Assembly: GCA_014359885.1 (NCBI GenBank)
Contig: JACIYN010000017.1
Span: 35,001-99,000 of the forward strand
Length of the DNA: 64,000 nucleotides
DNA from: Desulfacinum sp.
GTDB taxonomy: Bacteria; Desulfobacterota; Syntrophobacteria; Syntrophobacterales; DSM-9756
Direction of reading: 5' to 3'
Positions 48,848-58,353 of the stretch are shown here, in pieces. The notes beneath the pieces are model-generated. The model saw only the letters and a list, made by a program, of their open reading frames with translations. It was not told the origin of the DNA and searched no databases. Within the stretch, counting starts at the first letter, position 1, and each line of letters opens with the position of its first letter. The position numbers and the translations under genes are program-made.

Positions 48848-50806
48848 TTGGCTGACATCGTCTTTGGTATATGGGACGGCCAGATCGTCCACAACGGAAA
48901 AAGCGAGCTGTGGGCGCCCAAGCTCGCGCCCCTCCAGGACATCGCCGAATACGAACCCGGAAATCCCATCCAGGCCATCATGGGCTGGGACGGCTTTTTC
49001 GTCTTCGACCCCTCCGTGGACCTGGTGGACATGGCCCGAGCCTACATGGAAGTGGTGCAGCGGGAATCGTGCGGAAAATGCGTTCCGTGTCGCATGGGTA
49101 CCCGGGTGGCCGTGGATCTGCTCACCCGCATCGCCGACGGCAAGGGCAGTGAGGAAGATATCCACACCCTTCGGAGGGTGGCTCGCCTGGTGCGCGAAGG
49201 GTCCATGTGCGAGCTGGGCCACACCGGAATGAACGGCGTGCTCTACCTTCTGGATCATTACGAAGGCGTTTTTCGAGAAAGCATCACCAAGGGGGTGCGC
49301 CATCCCCGCCGGACCTACCACACCAAGGTGACGGCTCCGTGCATCGAGGCCTGCCCCGAACGCTTGGACATCCCCGCCTACATCGACTACATCCGATCGG
49401 GCCGCTACACCGACTCCCTTTCCATCATCCAGGAAAAGAACCCCTTGGCGTCCGTCTGCGGTCGTGTGTGCGTGCGCTTTTGTGAGTTTGCCTGCCGCCG
49501 GGGCATGCTGGACGACCCGGTGGACATCAAGCACCTGAAGCGCTTCGTATCCGACGTGGAGCTGGAGGCGGCGGTCAAGAAGCAGGCCAAGGAGGTGCGC
49601 ATCGCTCCCGATGCCAAACGGGTGGCCATCGTCGGCGCCGGCCCCGCCGGCATCACGGCGGCGTACCACCTGCTCCGCAAGGGCTATCGGGTGGAGATTT
49701 TCGAGGCCATGGATGAACCGGGCGGATGGGCCGCTTTCGGAATCCCCGACTACCGGCTGCCGCGCCAGGTGCTTCGAAACGAGGCGGAAGTGGTCCTGGA
49801 GATGGGCGGCCAGATCCACTACAACCAGCGCCTGGGCAAGGATTTCACTCTGAAGGATCTCCGGGATCGGGGATTCGATGCCATCTTCCTGGCCATCGGC
49901 TGTCAGCTGGGGACGAGCCTGGGCATCCCCGGCGAAGAACTTCAACCCAGGGGTTACTACCCCGGTGTGGAATTCCTGAAGCGCGTCAACCGCAACGAAC
50001 CCATCGAAATGGGTTCCAAGGTGGTGGTGGTGGGCGGCGGCAACGTGGCCATGGATTGCTCCCGGTCGTCGCTGCGCATGGGGGCCAAGGAGGTGCATCT
50101 GGTCTATCGGCGAACCAAGGCCGAGATGCCCGCCGACAAGGTGGAAATCCACGAGGCGGAGGAGGAAGGGGTGCACTTTCACTTCCTCACCAACCCCACG
50201 CGGCTTCTGGTGGAAGATGGCCGGGTGGTGGGCATGGAATGCATCCGCATGGAACTGGGAGAGCCGGACAAGAGCGGCCGGCGCCGTCCCGTGCCGGTGG
50301 AGGGCTCGGAGTTCGTCATCGACTGCGACATGGTGCTCCCGGCCATCGGACAGAAGATGGACGTCTCGTGCCTGGGAGATCCTCCGGTTCTGAAGCTCAC
50401 GCGCTGGAATACCGTGGAAGTCAATCCGGACACCCTGCAGACGTCCCTGGAATGCGTGTTTGCGGGCGGCGACTGCGTATCCGGTCCCGCCACGCTGATC
50501 GAGGCCATGGCCGCCGGATTCCGGGTGAGTCATTCCATCGACCAGTACCTGCGTTTCGGCCGGGTGGAGCTGACCGAAGAAGAGCGCATGAGCCGTGTAC
50601 TGCGCGCCGTGTCCGCGGTGGACGAGGACATGGTGGACCGCCTGGGCCGGGGCGTCCAGCGCATCCAGATACCCACCCGGACGGTGGAAGAGCGCGTGGA
50701 CGACTTCGAAGAGGTGGAGATGGGATGGGCTCCGGAAGACGCCCTGCTGGAAGCGGACCGCTGCCTGCGCTGTTATCGCATCCTGCTGGTGGCCACGGCG
50801 AAGTAG
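48848..50806 (+). CDS. NuoF-C-terminal/GltD-type NAD(P)-linked flavoprotein subunit of formate dehydrogenase
   Basis: A TTG start at 48848 behind GAAGGAAAG gives 652 residues. The N-terminal part (1-160) resembles the C-terminal 4Fe-4S region of NuoF (SCGKCVPCRMGTRVAVDLL, SMCELGHTG), without the NADH and FMN domain. It continues into a GltD/NfnB-like module with PCIEACPERLDIPAYI, CGRVCVRFCEFACRR, the FAD motif IVGAGPAGIT, the NAD(P) motif VGGGNVAMDCSR and GQKMDVS...CVFAGGDCVSGP. A final CLRCYR closes the protein. It is 64 bases ahead of the FdhA/NuoG-type gene, its obvious partner. It probably passes electrons between formate and NAD(P) or ferredoxin. Confidence 0.88.
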   Translation: MADIVFGIWDGQIVHNGKSELWAPKLAPLQDIAEYEPGNPIQAIMGWDGFFVFDPSVDLVDMARAYMEVVQRESCGKCVPCRMGTRVAVDLLTRIADGKGSEEDIHTLRRVARLVREGSMCELGHTGMNGVLYLLDHYEGVFRESITKGVRHPRRTYHTKVTAPCIEACPERLDIPAYIDYIRSGRYTDSLSIIQEKNPLASVCGRVCVRFCEFACRRGMLDDPVDIKHLKRFVSDVELEAAVKKQAKEVRIAPDAKRVAIVGAGPAGITAAYHLLRKGYRVEIFEAMDEPGGWAAFGIPDYRLPRQVLRNEAEVVLEMGGQIHYNQRLGKDFTLKDLRDRGFDAIFLAIGCQLGTSLGIPGEELQPRGYYPGVEFLKRVNRNEPIEMGSKVVVVGGGNVAMDCSRSSLRMGAKEVHLVYRRTKAEMPADKVEIHEAEEEGVHFHFLTNPTRLLVEDGRVVGMECIRMELGEPDKSGRRRPVPVEGSEFVIDCDMVLPAIGQKMDVSCLGDPPVLKLTRWNTVEVNPDTLQTSLECVFAGGDCVSGPATLIEAMAAGFRVSHSIDQYLRFGRVELTEEERMSRVLRAVSAVDEDMVDRLGRGVQRIQIPTRTVEERVDDFEEVEMGWAPEDALLEADRCLRCYRILLVATAK

Positions 50807-50870
50807 CTCCCGAGGAAGTGCACACTCCTTTGGACGGACATCCCTGTGAAAACGGAACGGGTGAGAAGAG

Positions 50871-53672
50871 ATGGCTGCGAGAAGACGATCTGAGGCGAAG
50901 ACGGTGACCGTCCTCATGGACGGTAGGAGGCTGAACGCCCGGGAGGGACAGACGATCCTGGACGTGGCCCGCGAACACGATATCCGCATTCCCACTTTGT
51001 GCTACCATGAAAAGCTCAAACCCATCGGATCCTGCCGCATGTGCATCGTGGAGGTGGAAGGGAGCAGCACGCCGGTGGCGGCCTGCACCACGGCGGTTTC
51101 CGACGGGATGATCGTGCGCACCCACACGCCGGACCTGGTGGAGCTTCGGCGGGAAACCCTGAAGCTCATCTTCCTCAAGCACCCCATGAACTGCGCGGCG
51201 TGCGAGATCAACGGCAACTGTCAACTCCAGGATCTGGCCCACGAATACGACATCAACCACACGGATCTGCACACCTACAACATCCGGCCGGTGGAGCCGG
51301 AGCCCGGACCCTACGCCACCCCGCTCATCCAGTACCATCCCCGCCGGTGCATCCTGTGCGGCCGGTGCGTTCAGGCCTGTGTGGAGATCACCGAGGTGGG
51401 GGCCATCAATTTCAAGGGCCGTGGCGCCCTGGCCCGTATTGCGCCGGTGGAGCGCATGGGAAGCATCAAGCCGGAATGCGTTTCGTGCGGGGAATGCATG
51501 GCGGTCTGCCCCGTGAACGCGCTGACGGAGGCCCTGGGGAAGAAACGGGGCAAGGCTTGGGAGACCCGGAAGGTGAAGACCACCTGCACCTACTGCGGCT
51601 GCGGGTGTCAGCTGGAACTCAACGCCGTGGGAGAAACGGTCACGGCGGTCACCCCCGTGGACGGGGGCGTAAACCGCGGGGCGCTCTGCTCCAAGGGACG
51701 TTTCGGCTACGACTTCATCAACCACCCTGAGCGGCTCAAAACGCCGCTCATCCGGGAAAACGGAACCTGGCGGGAAGCCAACTGGGACGAGGCCCTGGAG
51801 TTCGTGGCCAAGCGCCTGGTGGACATCCGCTCCGAATCCGGGGCGGACGCCATCGGGGCTCTGGCCTCCGCGCGCTGCACCAACGAGGAAAACTACCTTT
51901 TCCAGAAATTCATCCGGGGGGTCATCGGCACCAACAACGTGGACCACTGCGCCCGTCTCTGACACAGCTCCACGGTGGCCGGTCTGGCCGCCGCGTTTGG
52001 CTCCGGTGCCATGACCAACTCCATTGCGGAGATTGAAGAAACCGATGTGATCCTCATCACCGGAAGCAACACCTCGGAGGCGCACCCCATCATCGGGCGC
52101 ATGATCAAGCGGGCCGTGGATCGGCGCCGTGCGAAGCTCATCGTGGTGGACCCGAGGAAGATTCCCATGGTGAGCTTTGCCAACGTCTGGTTGCGGCCGC
52201 GACCCGGCACCGACGTGGCCTGGATCAACGGTCTGTGCCACGTGATCCTGGAAGAAGGACTGTGGGACCGGGAGTTCGTGGCACAGCGGACGGAAGGCTT
52301 CGAGGAATTCCGGGAATCGGTCAAGGAATTCACCCCGGAATATGTGGAGCAGGTGTGCGGGATTCCGGCAGACGACCTTCGGCGCGCCGCCCGGCTTTAT
52401 GCGCGGGCGCCCAAGGCCATGATCTTCTACGCCATGGGCATCACCCAGCACGCCCACGGGACGGACAACGTGAAGGCCCTGGCCAACCTGGTGATGCTCT
52501 GCGGTCAGGTGGGCCGGGAAGGCACGGGCCTCAACCCCCTCCGGGGCCAGAACAACGTGCAGGGAGCCTGCGATATGGGGGCCCTTCCCAACGTCCTTCC
52601 CGGTTATCAGCCGGTTACCGACGAGGAGGTTCTGGCGCGATTCCAGGCGGAATGGGCCACGGGGGTCCGGCTTTCCAACAAGGTGGGGATGCCGGTCACC
52701 GAGATGTTTCCGGCCGTGCTGGAGGGCCGGCTTCGCGCCATGTACATCGTGGGGGAAAATCCGGCTCTGAGCGACGCCAATGTGGCCCATGTGCGCGAAG
52801 CCCTGGAGGCGCTGGACTTCCTGGTGGTGCAGGACATCTTCTTTACGGAGACGGCCGCCTACGCGGATGTGGTGCTGCCGGCGGCGAGCTTTGCCGAAAA
52901 GGACGGCACCTTCACCAACACGGAACGACGCGTCCAGCGGGTGCGCAAGGCCATCGACCCGCCGGGCCGGGCCCGTGCGGACTGGGAGATCTTTTGCCGG
53001 CTGGCCAAGGCCTACAGCCGCGAGCTCAACAAACGGTCGGCCGTGGCGGCGGTGGCCAACGGCCTGGCGGCGCGCTGCAAGGACCGTGGGTACTGGGATT
53101 ATGCGGATCCCGGCGAAATCTTCGACGAACTGGCGGCGGTCACGCCCATCTACGCGGGCTTGAGCTACAAGCGGCTGGAGCGGGGCGGCATTCAGTGGCC
53201 GTGTCCGTCGCGGCACCACCCGGGAACACCCTATCTGCACAAGGACCAGTTCGCCAGGGGCCGGGGCCTCTTCCACGCCCTAACCTACCGCGGGCCCGTG
53301 GAACTGCCGGACCAGGAGTACCCCTTCTACCTCAGTACGGGCCGGATCCGCTTCCACTATCACACCGGCACCATGACCCGGCGGTGCCGGGGTCTGGACC
53401 GGCTGGCGCCCACGGAAAGGATCCAGATCCACCCGGACGACGCCGATCGGCTGGGGATCCGGACCGGGGATCGCGTGCGGGTGGTTTCCCGGCGCGGCGA
53501 AGTGGAGGCGGAGGTGCTGGTATCCGAGAATCCGGCTCCGGGAATGGTCTTCGCCACCTTCCACTTCGCCGAGGTTCCGGTCAACGTGCTCACCAACGAT
53601 GCATTGGATCCGGTGAGCAAGATACCGGAATTCAAGGTGTGCGCCGTTCGCGTGGAGAAGGTGGCGGCGTAG
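50871..53672 (+). CDS. fdhA: Selenocysteine formate dehydrogenase with NuoG-like N-terminal Fe-S domains
   Basis: The frame reads through TGA at 51960-51962 (Sec364) to give 933 residues. A 2Fe-2S ferredoxin domain (TLCYHEKLKPIGSCRMC, ACTTA) is first, then the His-Cys3 cluster region (HPMNCAACEINGNCQLQ). Two 4Fe-4S motifs follow (CILCGRCVQAC, CVSCGECMAVCP). Then the FdhA molybdopterin domain begins with CTYCGCGCQ and the Sec site CARL-U-HSSTV, ending with the dinucleotide-binding domain. It is the electron-transferring version of the single-domain FdhA at 7717. This layout is that of NAD-linked, possibly electron-bifurcating, formate dehydrogenases. A SECIS hairpin follows the TGA. The start is ATG after GAGAAGAG. 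Confidence 0.95.
51960..51992 (+). promoter_or_regulatory. Selenocysteine UGA codon with SECIS hairpin, second copy
   Basis: The 11-base gap, 7-bp stem GGTGGCC / GGCCGCC and GGTCT loop are identical to those at 8122. A 68-base block (51930-51997) is base-for-base the same in both fdhA genes. Confidence 0.95.
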
Positions 53673-53750
53673 CGCAAGATTGCAAAGCCGCCGGCTTCCG
53701 GCGGAAGTCGACGTGCTGGCGGCCCCTTGGCGCCCAGCGTTGGCTTCAAC

Positions 53751-53779
53751 TGTAGGGGCGAATGATCATTCGCCCCTAC
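53751..53779. repeat. GTAGGGGCGAA palindrome, copy 5
   Basis: TGTAGGGGCGAATGA-TCATTCGCCCCTAC is an essentially perfect palindrome 78 bases after the fdhA stop. Confidence 0.9.
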
Positions 53780-53806
53780 CTCCTGCGCGCCGCCTTTGTC
53801 TTGGGC

Positions 53807-53843
53807 AAAAAAGCCCCTGCCGAAAGTCGGCAGGGGCTTTTTT
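53807..53843. terminator. Bidirectional terminator
   Basis: AAAAAAGCCCCTGCCGA-AAG-TCGGCAGGGGCTTTTTT has an 11-bp GC stem flanked by A and T tracts. It serves both the fdhA operon and the convergent zinc-ribbon gene. Confidence 0.97.
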
Positions 53844-53872
53844 GCTGCGGATCGGGTTGGGGGCCGTGCGGC

Positions 53873-54151
53873 TCAGTCGTCGGATGATGTGGTGGAGGAA
53901 GAAGATTTGTCGCCCGAAGATCCGGCGGAGGAATCGTCGCTCTTGGACGAACTGGAATTGGCGTTCTGCTTCCTTCCGGCATAGTCGGTCACGTACCAGC
54001 CGGAACCCTTCAGGTGGAAGGTGCTCATGGAGATCATCTTCCGCAGTTCGCCGTGGCAATGATCGCATTCGGTCAAGGGAGGATCCGAGAACTTCTGCAT
54101 GGCTTCGGTGACCTGACCGCACTTGGTGCATTCGTATTCGTAAATGGGCAT
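53873..54151 (-). CDS. FmdB-family zinc-ribbon protein
   Basis: The ATG at 54151 follows CAAGGAGGTC and gives 92 residues. The N-terminal 40 residues form the FmdB zinc ribbon (MPIYEYECTKCG and ECDHCHGEL, four Cys). Members were named for a putative formamidase/formate regulator, but most are of unknown role. The C-terminal half is a low-complexity tail of Ser, Asp and Lys (SSSSKSDDSSAGSSGDKSSS), probably disordered. Its placement beside a formate dehydrogenase operon, convergent and separated by a shared terminator, may be chance. Confidence 0.85.
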   Translation of the reverse strand: MPIYEYECTKCGQVTEAMQKFSDPPLTECDHCHGELRKMISMSTFHLKGSGWYVTDYAGRKQNANSSSSKSDDSSAGSSGDKSSSSTTSSDD

Positions 54152-54396
54152 CGTTTTGACCTCCTTGCCGTCCCCTGGACAGGCTCTTTATGAAATCCGC
54201 ACCGGGTACGCGTGACAATGCGATTTTCGCGGTAATTATAAGGTCGATCCCCCGGTTGTCAAGGACCGGATCCCATGGTCCCTTCGGCGCATAATCGGTT
54301 GCAATCGCGAGGCCTTTTCTTTATGATCGCGCCCACTCGGATGGACGCTGTGGATCGGTGGAGAAGTGCATTGGAAACATGGCAAGGAGGAGGAAA

Positions 54397-55590
54397 ATGC
54401 GCGGGAAACACGTGTGGGGCATCGTGGTCGTCGTGGCTGCGCTGCTGGGAGCCTTGCTGACGCCCGTCGCCGCTGCGGCGGCTGACCAGGAGTTCGTCTT
54501 CGGACTCCTGCTGGTGGGCCCCTACAATGATCGAGGTTGGAGCCAGGCCCATTACGAAGGGGGGCTGTACGTTCAGGAAAAGGTTCCCGGGACCAGGATG
54601 ATCTACATCGACAAGGTGAACCCCGCCGACCGGCCGGGTGTGACCATTCCCCAGCTGGTGGACGACCTGGTGTCCAAGGGCGCCAAGCTCATCATCGCCA
54701 ATTCCGATGACATGAAGGACGGCATCCGGGAAGCGGCCCTGCAGCACCCGGACATCCACTTCGTGCACGTTTCCGGAGACGATGCCCTCACCGGCAAGGG
54801 GCCCGCCAATCTGTCCAACATCATGGGACGCATGGAATACGGGAAGATGATGGCCGGCTTCGTGGCGGGCCTGACCACCAAAACCGGCAAGATCGGCTAC
54901 CTGGGCCCCCTCATCAACGAGGAAACCCGGCGCCTGGCGGCCAGCACCTACCTGGGCGCCCGCTACGCCTGGACCCAGGTCCGAAATCAGCCGGAAGACA
55001 AGCTGGCCTTCCGCGTGACCTGGATCGGCTTCTGGTTCAACATTCCCGGCGTGACCGCGGATCCCACCCAAGTGGCCCAAAACTTCTTCAACTCCGGCTA
55101 CGACGTGGTGGTCTCCGGTATCGACACCACGGAAGCCCTGGTGGTGGCCGGCCAGAAGCGCAAGGAAGGCAAGGAAGTCTGGGCCATTCCCTATGACTAC
55201 GAAGGGGCCTGCGAGACGGCCCCCGACGCCTGCCTGGGCGTGCCCTACTACAACTGGGGCCCCGGCTACGTGCAGCTGGTGCAGGCGTCCATGTCCGGCC
55301 AATGGAAGCAGCAGTGGCTCTGGCTGGGCCCCGACTGGGCGGACATCAACAACAAGGACACCAGCGCCATCGGTTTTGTTCCCGGCTCCGCTTTGACCGA
55401 CGAAGCCAGGAAGGCCTTGGATGCCTTTGTGGCCGATTTGGGTTCCGGCAAGGTCAACCTCTTTGCCGGCCCCTTGTACTACCAGGACGGTTCTGTCTTC
55501 GTGGAGGCCGGAAAGACCGCATCGGATCAGGGTGTGTGGTACATGAAGCAGCTGCTCAAGGGAATGGAAGGTCAGAGCAGCGCCCAGTAA
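54397..55590 (+). CDS. BMP-family ABC transporter substrate-binding protein
   Basis: The ATG at 54397 lies behind AAGGAGGAGG and gives 397 residues; the frame starts earlier but without a ribosome site. A signal peptide (WGIVVVVAALLGALLTPVAA) precedes FVFGLLLVGPYNDRGWSQAH, the BMP-type (basic membrane protein/PnrA) opening. It has no lipobox Cys, so it is soluble and periplasmic. SNIMGRMEYGKMMAGFVAGL and YDVVVSGIDTTEALVVA follow the family pattern. PnrA-like proteins bind purine nucleosides, so nucleoside import is a fair guess. The ATPase and two permeases follow on the same strand. Confidence 0.9.
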   Translation: MRGKHVWGIVVVVAALLGALLTPVAAAAADQEFVFGLLLVGPYNDRGWSQAHYEGGLYVQEKVPGTRMIYIDKVNPADRPGVTIPQLVDDLVSKGAKLIIANSDDMKDGIREAALQHPDIHFVHVSGDDALTGKGPANLSNIMGRMEYGKMMAGFVAGLTTKTGKIGYLGPLINEETRRLAASTYLGARYAWTQVRNQPEDKLAFRVTWIGFWFNIPGVTADPTQVAQNFFNSGYDVVVSGIDTTEALVVAGQKRKEGKEVWAIPYDYEGACETAPDACLGVPYYNWGPGYVQLVQASMSGQWKQQWLWLGPDWADINNKDTSAIGFVPGSALTDEARKALDAFVADLGSGKVNLFAGPLYYQDGSVFVEAGKTASDQGVWYMKQLLKGMEGQSSAQ

Positions 55591-55677
55591 AACCGCGACC
55601 GACGATCCTGTAAGGTGACGGGGGCGGCCCGCTCAAGCGGGGACCGCCTCCATCTGTTTCCGTAGGCGTCTTTGTCC

Positions 55678-57141
55678 ATGCATATCCAACTAAAAGAAAT
55701 TCATAAGTTCTACGGTCCCGTCCATGCCAACCAGGGGATCAGCCTTACGGTGGAATCGGGGACCATCCACGGGATCCTGGGGGAGAACGGCGCCGGCAAG
55801 AGCACCCTCATGAAGATCCTTTCCGGCTATATCCAGAAATCCGGCGGCGAGATCCTGCTGGACGGCCGGCCGGTGGAATTCCGCAATCCCGCCATGGCCT
55901 CCCGCATGGGTATCGGCATGCTCTACCAGGATCCCCTGGACTTTCCTCCGCTCACCGTTCTGGAAAATTTCATGCTGGGCCAGGTCCACGGCCCGAGGCT
56001 TTCCGTCAGGGATTGGGCCTCCAAGCTGGCGGAGCTGGCCGAGCATTTCGACTTCCATCTGGACCCCGAGGCGCCGCTGGCCACCCTGACGGTGGGGGAA
56101 CGGCAGCAACTGGAACTGCTGCGCCTGCTTTCCCTGGGAGCCCGACTGCTCATCCTGGACGAGCCCACCACGGGGATCTCCCCCGTTCAGAAGGAAGTGC
56201 TTTTCCAAGCGCTGAAGAAGCTCGCCCGCGAAGGAAGAACGGTCCTCATGGTGAGTCACAAGATCGAAGACGTGGAAGCCTTGTGCGACCGGGTGACCAT
56301 CCTTCGCCAGGGACGGGTTACGGGGGAAATGGAGGCGCCCTTCGACCCGGAAACCATCCTGGCCCACATGTTCGGCACTCCGCCCGCACCGCCGCCCAAG
56401 TGCGCCAAGGAGGCGGGAGGCGAAGTGTTGGCCTTTCGGGAGGTTAGTGCGGAAGGCGGCCGGGCTGGCCTGAACGACTGCACGGTATCCTTTCGGCGGG
56501 GACAGGTGGTAGGCCTGGCGGGACTGGAAGGAAGCGGCCAGGGTGTTTTCCTGCGGCTCGCCGCGGGGCTTCAAGAGCCTCTCACGGGCATCGTCCTCCT
56601 GGACGGACAGGACATGCGCGGTGCCGACCATCACGAATTCAAGCGCCGGGGAGTCACCTTTCTTCCCACCGCACGCCTGGAAGAGGGACTCATCCCGGGG
56701 CTTTCCATCACCGAGCATTTTGCGCTGGCGGCCTGCCGCCAGACCTTCCTCGTACCCTGGCTGGACGCCCTGAAGGTGGCCCGTTCCCGCGTGGAGCACT
56801 TCAAGATCCGGGGTACGCCGGAAACGTCCGTGGAGGGTCTTTCCGGGGGCAACCAGCAGAGGCTCCTTTTGTCGCTCATCCCCCCCAGCCCCAAGGTGCT
56901 GCTGCTGGAACAACCCACCCGCGGACTGGACGTGGAGTCGGCTCACTGGATGTGGCAGCATCTTTTGAGTCTTTGCGATCAGGGAACCACCATCCTTTTC
57001 AGTTCCGCGGAACTGGATGAGATTCTCATGGTGGCGGATCGCGTGCTCGTCTTCTTTAACGGCCGGATCGTTCTGGACGTGACGGCGGACGAGGCGGATC
57101 CCGATCGGATCGGAGGCGCCATCGCCGGGCGTGTGGAATGA
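55678..57141 (+). CDS. ABC transporter ATPase with two nucleotide-binding domains (BMP/sugar type)
   Basis: The ATG at 55678 gives 487 residues; a TTG two codons earlier is possible. Two NBDs are fused. The first has GENGAGKST, LTVGERQQ and LLILDEPTTGISP. The second lacks a proper Walker A (LAGLEGSGQGVFLRLAAG instead of GxxGxGKS/T) but keeps LSGGNQQR and LLLEQPTRGLDVES. This asymmetry is standard for the sugar/nucleoside-type importers. It couples ATP to the BMP importer. The stop TGA is part of a heptamer array, and the permease starts 165 bases later. Confidence 0.93.
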   Translation: MHIQLKEIHKFYGPVHANQGISLTVESGTIHGILGENGAGKSTLMKILSGYIQKSGGEILLDGRPVEFRNPAMASRMGIGMLYQDPLDFPPLTVLENFMLGQVHGPRLSVRDWASKLAELAEHFDFHLDPEAPLATLTVGERQQLELLRLLSLGARLLILDEPTTGISPVQKEVLFQALKKLAREGRTVLMVSHKIEDVEALCDRVTILRQGRVTGEMEAPFDPETILAHMFGTPPAPPPKCAKEAGGEVLAFREVSAEGGRAGLNDCTVSFRRGQVVGLAGLEGSGQGVFLRLAAGLQEPLTGIVLLDGQDMRGADHHEFKRRGVTFLPTARLEEGLIPGLSITEHFALAACRQTFLVPWLDALKVARSRVEHFKIRGTPETSVEGLSGGNQQRLLLSLIPPSPKVLLLEQPTRGLDVESAHWMWQHLLSLCDQGTTILFSSAELDEILMVADRVLVFFNGRIVLDVTADEADPDRIGGAIAGRVE

Positions 57142-57173
57142 TGAGTGATGGGTCAAGGGTGACGGGTGACGGG
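57139..57173 (+). repeat. Heptamer array at the 3' end of the ABC ATPase gene
   Basis: TGATGAG, TGATGGG, TCAAGGG, TGACGGG, TGACGGG: the first unit contains the stop codon TGA (57139-57141). Confidence 0.9.
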
Positions 57174-57306
57174 TCTCCTTAATGGAAAGGTGGGGAATAG
57201 CCTGGGATCTGCCATCGGTTGTCTCACGAGTCCGAAATTCGAGGGCGGAGGGAGGCAGCAAGGAATAGATAATGAGGCATGGGACGGGTTGTGACGGCGG
57301 GTGAAG

Positions 57307-58353
57307 ATGGAACGGGGTAAGGGAATCGAGGCAAAAAGAGTGTTGGGCCAGGTGGCGGCCACGCTGGCCCTGGCCTTCTCTTTTACCACGGCGGTGGTGC
57401 TTCTGAGCGGAGAGCCGCCTTGGGCGGCCTACCGATACATCCTGGAAGGATCGGTTGGGTCCTGGCTCAAGGTGGCCCAGGTGCTGAAGGTCTGGGTGCC
57501 CCTGGTGCTCTGTTCCTGCGGCCTTCTCTACACCTTCCAGATCGGCTTGTGGAACATCGGTGTGGAAGGCCAGGTCATCCTGGGGGCCATTGCGGCCACG
57601 GCGGTGCTTCGCTGGGGAGCTGACCTGGGAGCCCCCCCGGCGGTACTCTTCTTGTCCCTGCTGGCGGCCGTGGGCTGCGGCGGATTGTGGGCCTTGGCGG
57701 CGGGGCTTCTCAAGACGCGGGGCGGCGTCAACGAGATCTTTGCCGGCCTGGGGCTCAATTTCGTGGCTGTGGGCATCATCCTGTGGCTCATCTTCGGTCC
57801 GTGGAAGCGTCCCGGAATCGCCAGCATGAGCGGCACCGAGCCCTTTGCCCGGGAGCTGTGGCTTCCCACCCTGGCCGGTTGGCGCATCTCGCCTTACGCT
57901 CTGGCGGCCGCCTTGGCGGTGCTGGCCCTCACCTGGTGGACGCTAAAATACACCCGGGTTGGACTGGCCTGCCGTGCCATCGGGCGCAATCCCCATGCAT
58001 CCTACCTCCTGGGGCTTCGCCCGGACCGCTGGATGCTCATCGCCATGATGCTTGCCGGCGGTCTGGCAGGTCTCGCGGGGGCCTACCAGGTGACGGCCGT
58101 CTACCATCGCCTGATCCCCGCCATCTCCAGCAACTACGGATACCTTTCCCTCCTCGTGGTGATGTTGGCCAATTACCGGCTGGTGTGGATTCCCTTCATC
58201 GCCTTCTTTTTCGCCGCACTCAACGTGGGCAGCATCCAGCTTCCCATGATGCTTCAGATGGATTCGTCCCTGGCGGGCGTGATCCAAGGGAGTCTCGTTC
58301 TGGCTACCCTGGTGGTGCACGGCTGGACCCGAAGGAGGGAGCAGGCGTCATGA
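57307..58353 (+). CDS. BMP-type ABC transporter permease 1
   Basis: An ATG at 57307 gives 348 residues, though a GTG at 57301 is in frame. It has about nine membrane helices in the ribose/BMP-permease family pattern, with GLWNIGVEGQVILGAIAATA and GGVNEIFAGLGLNFVAVG, GRNPHASYLLGLRPDR and LAGLAGAYQVTAVYH. GVEGQVILGA is the marker motif of YufP-type nucleoside permeases. The stop overlaps the next ATG as ATGA, so the two permeases are translationally coupled. Confidence 0.92.
   Translation: MERGKGIEAKRVLGQVAATLALAFSFTTAVVLLSGEPPWAAYRYILEGSVGSWLKVAQVLKVWVPLVLCSCGLLYTFQIGLWNIGVEGQVILGAIAATAVLRWGADLGAPPAVLFLSLLAAVGCGGLWALAAGLLKTRGGVNEIFAGLGLNFVAVGIILWLIFGPWKRPGIASMSGTEPFARELWLPTLAGWRISPYALAAALAVLALTWWTLKYTRVGLACRAIGRNPHASYLLGLRPDRWMLIAMMLAGGLAGLAGAYQVTAVYHRLIPAISSNYGYLSLLVVMLANYRLVWIPFIAFFFAALNVGSIQLPMMLQMDSSLAGVIQGSLVLATLVVHGWTRRREQAS

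Noticed and set aside
48044..50995. A 983-residue minus-strand open frame across the heptamer array and the formate dehydrogenase operon
   Set aside because: It is antisense to well-supported genes. The opposite strand of the heptamer repeats simply has no stops, which gives the low-complexity Ser-Leu-Leu-Thr-Pro-His protein.
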